Positions 6,284-11,159 of a DNA stretch of 11,159 nt are shown piece by piece. Source of the stretch: Flavobacterium psychrophilum (GTDB lineage Bacteria > Bacteroidota > Bacteroidia > Flavobacteriales > Flavobacteriaceae); the NCBI GenBank assembly GCA_945861915.1, contig CAMAWK010000068.1, positions 1 to 11,159 of the forward strand, read 5' to 3'. A program made the position numbers and the translations under genes. Position 1 is the stretch's first letter; each line of letters starts with the position of its first letter. The notes beneath the pieces were generated by a model. That model was not told the origin of the DNA, did no database searches, and saw only the letters and a list, made by a program, of their open reading frames with translations.

Positions 6284-8130
6284 AAGGCAAATTTTCTGTC
6301 TAAATCTTCTACACGCAAAGTGATAAAAGTGGGTTTTTGAAAAGGGGAAACTGTGGGTTCTTTACAAGCAAAAAGACCGTTTATAATATTTTCTTGTTCG
6401 TTTTGGGTTAAATAAGTACCTGTTTTTATGGCTAAACTTTTCGCCATCGATTTGGCAATCGTATCGTTTTGACTGAAATTACTTTCTGGAAAACCATCTT
6501 GTAAATCGCTGCATAATTTTTCTAAAACCACCGAAACTTGACTTTCGGTAATAGCAATTGGTAATCCAGAAATCACTACGCTCTCTCCATTTGTTTCTTC
6601 GAAAACAAAACCAGTATTAATTAAGGAGGGTTTTAATTCTTCGATTAATTGCATTTCAGTTTTAGAAAAATACAAATTCAACGGAAACAATAACTGCTGA
6701 CTCGATCCGAAATTCAGGGTAATATTCGACAGGAATTGTTCGTACAAAATACGTTGGTGTGCTCGATGTTGATCCACAATAATCATCCCAGATTTTATTG
6801 GATTGACGATGTATTTTTTGTGAATTTGATGTGTTTTATGTATCAATTGTTCTACTTCTTCACTTTCGAATAAAGAAGTTTTTACTTCATTTGTTTCAAA
6901 AGAAAAAGGATCTAATTCTGCGGTATCTGTATTCAAACCCACATACAAACTTTCCCAACTGGGCGAAACTTCCTGTTTTCTATAGGAGCTTCCATTTGAA
7001 TTTGAAGATGTTTTTTCTTCCCTAGCAAACGGATTAAAATTTCCGTCTACTTGAATGGTTGGAGTCGATGCTTCTTGATTTTTATAGTGATACGGAGTGT
7101 CTAAATTGGCATCACGTTCAAAATCTAAAATAGGAGCAATGTTAAACTGACCCAAACTGTGTTTGATAGTTGCTCGAATAATAGCGTATAAAGCCGATTC
7201 GTCGTCAAATTTAATTTCAGTTTTTGTAGGGTGAATGTTAATGTCAATAGTATTGGGCGGCACTTGAAGACTTAAAAAATAACTTGGTTGCGAACCATCT
7301 TTCAATAATCCGTCATAGGCAGCAATTACTGCGTGGTGCAAATAGCCACTTTTTATATAGCGATCGTTGACAAAGAAAAACTGTTCGCTGCGATTTTTTT
7401 TGGCAAATTCGGGTTTGCCCACAAAACCTTGAACGGTCACTATTTCGGTTTCTTCTTGAACAGGAACTAATTTTTCATTAGTTTTTCCAGAAAAAATGCC
7501 TACAATTCGTTGTTTCAAATTCGAAGGAGGCAAATTAAACATTTCACTTCCGTTGTGATAAAAAGTGAAGTAAATATTGGGGTGAGCCAATGCCACTCGC
7601 TGAAATTCATCAATTACATGGCGGTATTCGACCGTATCCGATTTCAAGAAATTACGACGTGCTGGAATATTGAAAAATAAATTTTTGACAGCAAACGAAG
7701 TCCCTTTTGGTAAAACACCCACTTCTTGTGAAATAAATTTACTGCCTTCGATGATAATGTGCGTGCCCAATTCGTCTTGATCTTGCTTGGTTTTCATTTC
7801 CACATGAGCAATGGCGGCGATGGATGCGAGAGCTTCCCCACGAAACCCTTTGGTGTGCAAAGAAAACAAATCTTCGGCATGGCGAATTTTAGACGTGGCA
7901 TGGCGTTCAAAACACAAACGAGCATCGGTAACATTCATTCCCAATCCATTATCGATTACTTGAACTAATGATTTTCCAGCATCTTTTATAATTAATTTAA
8001 TATCAGTAGCACGAGCATCAACTGCATTTTCTAGTAATTCCTTCACAACAGAAGCAGGTCGTTGTACGACTTCTCCAGCTGCAATTTGATTGGCAACATG
8101 ATCAGGAAGTAATTGAATGATACTGGACAT
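6280..8130 (-). CDS. mutL: DNA mismatch repair protein MutL
   Basis: MutL links mismatch recognition by MutS to downstream strand removal. The 616-residue protein has an N-terminal GHKL ATPase domain: Glu34 in KELLENAVDA is the catalytic glutamate, DNGLGM is at 60-65, HATSK at 77-81 and GFRGEAL at 95-101. The transducer domain carries NIHPTK (298-303). A Ser/Glu-rich linker covers about 340-425, followed by a C-terminal dimerisation domain. The endonuclease signature DQHA(X)2E(X)4E reads DQHRAHQRILYE (453-464), with Arg for Ala and Gln for Glu. The usual C-terminal ACR and CPHGRP-type motifs read ACKEP and SPFQKP. I chose ATG 8130, which gives the family-standard start MSSIIQLLPDHVANQIAAGEV. 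An in-frame GTG at 8184 would add 18 residues that only translate an intergenic repeat, and it sits inside the likely promoter. The stop overlaps the next rhomboid gene by ATGA. Confidence 0.97.
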   Translation of the reverse strand: MSSIIQLLPDHVANQIAAGEVVQRPASVVKELLENAVDARATDIKLIIKDAGKSLVQVIDNGLGMNVTDARLCFERHATSKIRHAEDLFSLHTKGFRGEALASIAAIAHVEMKTKQDQDELGTHIIIEGSKFISQEVGVLPKGTSFAVKNLFFNIPARRNFLKSDTVEYRHVIDEFQRVALAHPNIYFTFYHNGSEMFNLPPSNLKQRIVGIFSGKTNEKLVPVQEETEIVTVQGFVGKPEFAKKNRSEQFFFVNDRYIKSGYLHHAVIAAYDGLLKDGSQPSYFLSLQVPPNTIDINIHPTKTEIKFDDESALYAIIRATIKHSLGQFNIAPILDFERDANLDTPYHYKNQEASTPTIQVDGNFNPFAREEKTSSNSNGSSYRKQEVSPSWESLYVGLNTDTAELDPFSFETNEVKTSLFESEEVEQLIHKTHQIHKKYIVNPIKSGMIIVDQHRAHQRILYEQFLSNITLNFGSSQQLLFPLNLYFSKTEMQLIEELKPSLINTGFVFEETNGESVVISGLPIAITESQVSVVLEKLCSDLQDGFPESNFSQNDTIAKSMAKSLAIKTGTYLTQNEQENIINGLFACKEPTVSPFQKPTFITLRVEDLDRKFAL

Positions 8131-8136
8131 TTTTAA

Positions 8137-8160
8137 TTTTAGATTGTGGATTTCAGATTT
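8137..8160. repeat. Degenerate copy of the AGATTTCAGATTT-type intergenic repeat
   Basis: The plus-strand segment, with TTTTAGATTG at 8137-8146 and GGATTTCAGATTT at 8148-8160, resembles the repeats at 5434-5468 and 9725-9789. It lies in the presumed 5' leader of mutL, 7 nt from the chosen start codon. When read in the mutL frame it yields the low-complexity residues KSEIHNLKLK, which are absent from standard MutL N-termini. Confidence 0.55.
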
Positions 8161-8183
8161 TTTTATGCTAAACCCAAAGTTCA

Positions 8184-8191
8184 CAAATTTA
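8184..8191 (-). promoter_or_regulatory. Probable -7 promoter element for mutL
   Basis: On the minus strand this reads TAAATTTG, a perfect match to the Bacteroidetes -7 consensus TAnnTTTG. Transcription would start near 8177, leaving a leader of about 47 nt before the mutL ATG at 8130. No clear TTG is seen at the expected -33 spacing; the region there is AT-rich. The position supports the shorter mutL start. Confidence 0.5.
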
Positions 8192-8338
8192 TGAATTTTC
8201 TGTGGGGATTTATCACTAAAAGAACATTACAATTAATTAATATGATTTTCTGAATTTTAGGACAAATAATTTTATATTTATTAAAAATCCAGTTAGCCAA
8301 AAAGGGAAAATAGAGTAGGCATTTAAATCAAATTAATT

Positions 8339-9037
8339 ATGAAAAAATTTAAAGTTATTTATGTGCTACTATTTGTAGTAACATTAGTATTTTCTGGATG
8401 TAGTAAAGATGAGGAGACTGATAATTCAGATTTAAAGGCTACGGTGTCAACAGAAGCGTTATTGAATAAAATACCAGAGAGTTTAGGAGAAAATTCTCCC
8501 GAAACTTCTTATGAAATCCAAAGTATGATTTCAAATATGATGATCACTGAGGGATTTATAAATTCAAGATCTTCGGCAAGAGTTTCAGGAAGAACTTCTA
8601 GAACAAATGGTGAAACTTGGACTGACGGTCAATATACTGTAACCTATTCAGAAGATTCGAATGCGACTCAGTATCTTTTTAGTTATATAGTTAAACAAAA
8701 TAATACGGTTATTTATACAATTGATGGGTGGGTTAATAAAAATGGTTCTGCAGGACATTGGGATTTAAGTTTGTTATACGGAATTTCAGATGATGATGGT
8801 TTATTTATCATCGATTTTGATTGGACAAAAAACAGTTCAAACGATTATTATTTAGATATGGTTATTGATTATGGTGATGTAACATCACGTTTAGAAGCAA
8901 ACATCTATAATAATGGTTCTGGTAACCTAAGTAGTTATTATGATGGTGTATTAGAATTTAAATCAACATGGAAAGCTGATGGATCTGGATCTTATACTGA
9001 TTATTCTTCAACTCCGGCTGAAACATATACCTACTAA
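8339..9037 (+). CDS. Predicted surface-exposed lipoprotein of unknown family
   Basis: A 232-residue protein that I do not recognise. Residues 1-20 form a lipoprotein signal peptide (KKFK, a hydrophobic core, then VFSG), with Cys21 as the lipidated residue. Directly after it comes SKDEE, which resembles the flavobacterial lipoprotein export signal (a Lys or Ser followed by acidic residues after Cys) that sends lipoproteins to the outer leaflet. A helical, Ser-rich segment (about 29-85) is followed by about 145 residues of alternating aromatic and polar strands with Asp/Asn/Gly turns, such as GETWTDGQYTVTYSED and GHWDLSLLYGISDDDG. This suggests an all-beta fold. There is no other cysteine. It forms its own transcription unit, divergent from mutL and closed by the hairpin at 9055-9100. 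The 208-nt upstream gap holds only a weak -7-like TATATTTA at 8273-8280. Function is unknown. Confidence 0.85.
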   Translation: MKKFKVIYVLLFVVTLVFSGCSKDEETDNSDLKATVSTEALLNKIPESLGENSPETSYEIQSMISNMMITEGFINSRSSARVSGRTSRTNGETWTDGQYTVTYSEDSNATQYLFSYIVKQNNTVIYTIDGWVNKNGSAGHWDLSLLYGISDDDGLFIIDFDWTKNSSNDYYLDMVIDYGDVTSRLEANIYNNGSGNLSSYYDGVLEFKSTWKADGSGSYTDYSSTPAETYTY

Positions 9038-9054
9038 AAAATTTCATAAAACAA

Positions 9055-9100
9055 AAAAAAACCGCCAATTTTTTTCATTTGAAAAATTGGCGGTTTTTTT
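9055..9100. terminator. Bidirectional intrinsic terminator
   Basis: A perfect 19-bp inverted repeat (arms 9055-9073 and 9082-9100, 8-nt loop) has a core AACCGCCAA/TTGGCGGTT flanked by A and T runs. It therefore presents a GC-containing stem with a U-tract in both directions. It lies 17 nt after the lipoprotein stop (plus strand) and 51 nt after the ribH stop (minus strand), so it fits termination of both convergent genes. The remaining gap (9101-9150) shows nothing else. Confidence 0.92.
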
Positions 9101-9150
9101 ATTTAATACTGAAGTGAATTTTAAAAAATGATTTTGAAAAAATCTAGAAT

Positions 9151-9720
9151 TTATTCCTCCAACAAAGGCAATCCCTCAATTTGAAAAGTACCGGACGATA
9201 GTAAAGTTTGATTTTTCATTTGGTGACTAATAGTTGCTTGTTGTCTCAAATAGGCCATTTTTATGGCTGCAATCGCTGCTTCGGTTCCTTTATTTCCATG
9301 AATTCCTCCACTTCTATCAATAGATTGTTGCATGGTGTTATCAGTGAGAACACAAAAAATAACAGGAATATCGGTTTGAACATTCAAATCTTTAATGCCT
9401 TGTGTTACGCCTTCGCACACAAAATCAAAATGTTTGGTTTGTCCTTGAATGACACAGCCAATGGCTATGACCGCATCGACACTTTGCGTTTGTAGCATTT
9501 TTTTTGCACCATAAATTAACTCAAAACTGCCTGGTACATTCCAACGAATGATATGTTCAGCAGGCACTTCATTTTCTAAAAAACCAGTGATGGCTCCGTT
9601 AAAAAGTCCTTCGGTAATGGTGTCATTCCATTCAGAAACAACAATCCCAAACCGAAAATTTTTCGCGTTTGGGATTGAGTTTTTATCGTATTCGGATAAG
9701 TTTTTGTTGATAGTTGCCAT
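9151..9720 (-). CDS. ribH: 6,7-dimethyl-8-ribityllumazine synthase
   Basis: Lumazine synthase condenses 5-amino-6-ribitylamino-uracil with 3,4-dihydroxy-2-butanone 4-phosphate, the step before riboflavin synthase. Visible family motifs include VSEWND (28-33, substrate ring stacking by Trp31), NVPGSFEL (61-68) and GCVIQGQTKHFDFV (88-101) with the catalytic His97. Further on are CVLTDNTMQQSIDRSGG (123-139) with phosphate-binding Arg136, then GNKGTEAA (142-149). The enzyme is cytoplasmic and normally assembles as pentamers or 60-mers. At 189 residues it is longer than the usual 150-160, because about 25-30 residues follow the normal last helix (QQATISHQMKNQ onward). No other riboflavin gene is nearby, so the gene is separated from a rib operon. 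It lies 77 nt downstream of the TPR gene, separated by an intergenic repeat, and is probably co-transcribed with it. Confidence 0.97.
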   Translation of the reverse strand: MATINKNLSEYDKNSIPNAKNFRFGIVVSEWNDTITEGLFNGAITGFLENEVPAEHIIRWNVPGSFELIYGAKKMLQTQSVDAVIAIGCVIQGQTKHFDFVCEGVTQGIKDLNVQTDIPVIFCVLTDNTMQQSIDRSGGIHGNKGTEAAIAAIKMAYLRQQATISHQMKNQTLLSSGTFQIEGLPLLEE

Positions 9721-9724
9721 CTTG

Positions 9725-9789
9725 ATTCAGATTGCAGATTTCAGATTTCAGTATTTAGATTTTAATCTACTATCAAAAATCTGAAATCT
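9725..9789. repeat. Intergenic inverted repeat of the AGATTTCAGATTT type
   Basis: AGATTTCAGATTT (9736-9748) and its exact complement AAATCTGAAATCT (9777-9789) form a 13-bp stem around a 28-nt loop. The loop holds a nested TAGATT/AATCTA hairpin (9756-9761 and 9764-9769). The 17-mer at 9725-9741 is an exact inverse copy of 5440-5456. The repeat nearly fills the gap between the TPR gene and ribH and has no GC-rich stem, so it is a poor terminator candidate. Confidence 0.8.
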
Positions 9790-9797
9790 AAAATTAA

Positions 9798-10583
9798 TTA
9801 CTGCGCCAATCCGATTAGTACATCAATAGATGCTGCTTCTGGAGTTGAGGAAAAGTTATCTTTAATATCGGTGAAATATTTAAGTGCATCTACCTTGTTT
9901 CCTAATGCCAAAGCTGTTTTTCCAGCTTTTAATAAAAAACGAGGAGTGGTAAATTCATTCTTATTTGATTCTGCTGCAGCCAAATAATTTTCAAGTGCTT
10001 CGTTTGCTTGTTTCTTTTGTGAATAAGCATCTCCAATTGCTCCTTTTGCAAGTGCAGTTAAAATAGCATCTTCGGATTTGAATTTTCCTAAATAATCAAT
10101 CGCTTCGTCATATTTTCCAGTATTAAGGTAAGCAATACCAGCATAATAATTAGCTAAATTCCCAGCATCGGTTCCTGAATATTTATCGGCTAGTTCAACA
10201 AAACCAATCGATTTTTTATCTCCTTTTAAAGCTAAAGCGAATAATGAATCGCTTGAAGTACCATCTACTGCTTTTTGAAAATTTTGTTGTGCTTGAAACA
10301 TTTCGTTTACAGCCTCTTCTTGTTGAGGGGCTACAACAAATTTTTGATAAGCCAAATATCCAACAGTTACAAGTGCAATTGCACCTACAATTCCAATGAT
10401 TATTTTTTGATTTTTTGCAATAAAATCCTCTGTTTTTGAGGCTGTATTGTCTAAAGCTGAAAATACACCAGCGGTTGTACTGCTTTTTTCTAATTCAACT
10501 ATATCTGAGTTTGTATTTTCTACAACTTCTTTTACTTCTTTTTCTTTTGGTGCTTTATATCCTCTTTTATTATAAGTAGCCAT
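9798..10583 (-). CDS. Membrane-anchored tetratricopeptide repeat protein (YfgM-like architecture)
   Basis: A 261-residue protein. It has a charged cytoplasmic N-terminus (Lys/Glu-rich, 1-33), one membrane segment at about 61-83 (IIIGIVGAIALVTVGYLAY) and a periplasmic region with TPR-like helices. Recognisable repeats are about 144-170 (ANYYAGIAYLNTGKYDEAI), 177-206 (GAIGDAYSQKKQANEALENY) and 214-240 (LLKAGKTALALGNKVDALKYF). The layout resembles YfgM, which associates with the Sec translocon and periplasmic chaperones in E. coli, but the similarity seen is in architecture. A Tol-Pal or other scaffolding role is equally possible. I chose ATG 10583; a TTG at 10607 would extend the frame by 8 residues but overlaps the likely -7 element. 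The gene is upstream of ribH and diverges from recF across 131 nt. Confidence 0.88.
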   Translation of the reverse strand: MATYNKRGYKAPKEKEVKEVVENTNSDIVELEKSSTTAGVFSALDNTASKTEDFIAKNQKIIIGIVGAIALVTVGYLAYQKFVVAPQQEEAVNEMFQAQQNFQKAVDGTSSDSLFALALKGDKKSIGFVELADKYSGTDAGNLANYYAGIAYLNTGKYDEAIDYLGKFKSEDAILTALAKGAIGDAYSQKKQANEALENYLAAAESNKNEFTTPRFLLKAGKTALALGNKVDALKYFTDIKDNFSSTPEAASIDVLIGLAQ

Positions 10584-10604
10584 TTCATTTATTTTAGTGA
10601 GTGG

Positions 10605-10612
10605 CAAAAATA
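10605..10612 (-). promoter_or_regulatory. Probable -7 promoter element for the TPR-ribH unit
   Basis: On the minus strand this reads TATTTTTG, a perfect match to TAnnTTTG. It lies 21 nt upstream of the ATG at 10583, giving a leader of about 15 nt. No clear TTG stands at the -33 spacing. Confidence 0.5.
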
Positions 10613-10657
10613 TAATTTTTATTCAAATCTAAAACCACTTTTATCGATATTTTTCAA

Positions 10658-10664
10658 TAATTTG
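10658..10664 (+). promoter_or_regulatory. Weak -7-like element upstream of recF
   Basis: TAATTTG on the plus strand is one base shorter than the TAnnTTTG consensus and is followed by CG. It is 50 nt upstream of the recF ATG and is the best candidate in the divergent gap, but no -33 TTG accompanies it. Confidence 0.25.
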
Positions 10665-10714
10665 CGCCCACCTAACCAAAACAGGTAGGATATCAATCCC
10701 AGCAAGACTTTTCA

Positions 10715-11159
10715 ATGCATTTAAAAAAAATAACTTTATTTAATTATAAAAATTTTTCTGAAACCAATTTCGAATTTGTAGACAAAATAAATTGTTTTGT
10801 GGGCAAAAACGGAATAGGAAAAACAAATGTTTTAGATGCTATTTATCATTTGTCAAATGGTAAAAGTTATTTTAATCCACAGGCGGTTCAAAATATTAAA
10901 CATGGAGAGGAATTTTTTGTTATTGATGGCGAATTCGACATCAACGAGAGAAATGAATTGATAACTTGTAGTCTCAAAAAAGGGCAAAAAAAAGTACTGA
11001 AACGCAATGGAAAAGTGTATGATAAATTTTCCGAACACATAGGATTTATTCCTTTAGTTATCATTTCACCCGCCGACAGAGATTTAATTGTAGAAGGAAG
11101 CGAAACCAGACGAAAATTTATGGATAGCGTTATTTCGCAATTGGATTCCAATTATCTGA
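10715..11159 (+). CDS. recF: DNA replication and repair protein RecF (3' truncated by window)
   Basis: RecF is an SMC-like ATPase that, with RecO and RecR, loads RecA onto gapped DNA at stalled forks and during recombinational repair. The frame opens at ATG 10715 with [21 protein letters not shown], the usual RecF start, and stays open for 148 codons to the window end. The final TCTGA is read as CTG-A and is not a stop. The Walker A motif GKNGIGKT is at residues 30-37, followed by [16 protein letters not shown]. The later segments [22 protein letters not shown] match the RecF lobe region preceding the signature motif. The signature and Walker B motifs lie beyond the window. It diverges from the TPR gene. 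RecF being encoded beside TPR and ribH rather than dnaA/dnaN fits the usual Bacteroidetes arrangement, to my knowledge. Confidence 0.96.
   Translation, partial: MHLKKITLFNYKNFSETNFEFVDKINCFVGKNGIGKTNVLDAIYHLSNGKSYFNPQAVQNIKHGEEFFVIDGEFDINERNELITCSLKKGQKKVLKRNGKVYDKFSEHIGFIPLVIISPADRDLIVEGSETRRKFMDSVISQLDSNYL

Noticed and set aside
8131..8184. Longer mutL starting at GTG 8184 (18 extra residues)
   Set aside because: The extension translates an intergenic repeat, the start codon overlaps a perfect TAnnTTTG element, and MutL proteins start at the MSSIIQLLPD-type sequence encoded from 8130.
8273..8280. TATATTTA as promoter of the lipoprotein gene
   Set aside because: It misses the final G of TAnnTTTG and has no upstream TTG at the right spacing. 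In AT-rich sequence such a match is expected by chance.
9208..9495. Plus-strand ORF of 95 codons inside ribH
   Set aside because: It is a frame shadow opposite a strongly conserved gene, with no recognisable protein features.
10584..10607. Longer TPR protein starting at TTG 10607
   Set aside because: The start overlaps the likely -7 element. The ATG at 10583 gives a normal Lys-rich N-terminus close behind the promoter.
10853..11151. Minus-strand ORFs opposite the start of recF
   Set aside because: They lie antisense to a clear recF with Walker A and family motifs, and their translations show no domain.
11155..11159. Terminal TCTGA read as a stop codon for recF
   Set aside because: In the recF frame the bases read CTG followed by A, so the frame is open at the window edge and the protein at 148 residues would be far too short.

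Overview
The window looks like a chromosomal segment from a member of the Flavobacteriaceae, probably Flavobacterium or a close relative. The evidence is the AT-rich sequence, the protein families, the absence of strong Shine-Dalgarno sites, matches to the Bacteroidetes -7 promoter element TAnnTTTG, and a lipoprotein with a flavobacterial-type surface-export signal. Both ends cut through genes: signal peptidase I (lepB) on the left and recF on the right.

Left region (1-1419, plus strand): the 3' part of lepB is followed by wbqC. Between them lies a long imperfect hairpin built from GTTTAAR repeats. Middle region (1454-8130, minus strand): read in the direction of transcription, mutL, two rhomboid proteases, an SMI1/KNR4-family gene, a membrane-anchored endonuclease/exonuclease/phosphatase-fold protein, and a secreted GH43 glycosidase with a CBM6 module. 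MutL and the first rhomboid gene overlap by ATGA, and the phosphatase-fold and GH43 genes are 7 nt apart. The run could be one long transcript, although the SMI1 gene sits between repeat-bearing spacers.

Right region (8131-11159): a lone lipoprotein gene (plus strand) diverges from mutL and ends at a strong bidirectional terminator shared with the convergent ribH. RibH (riboflavin synthesis) lies downstream of a membrane-anchored TPR gene on the minus strand. That TPR gene diverges from recF, which begins at 10715 and runs off the window.

From general knowledge of flavobacterial genomes, lepB, wbqC, the phosphatase-fold gene, the rhomboid pair, mutL, ribH, the TPR gene and recF look like a conserved housekeeping neighbourhood. 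The GH43 gene, the SMI1 gene and the lipoprotein look like accessory insertions; this is inference. I see no phage, transposase, CRISPR array, tRNA or rRNA. I found no convincing new multi-gene system. The best leads are the possible single-gene cassette around SMI1, the dispersed intergenic repeats (including an exact 17-nt match between 5440-5456 and 9725-9741), and the altered endonuclease motifs in MutL.
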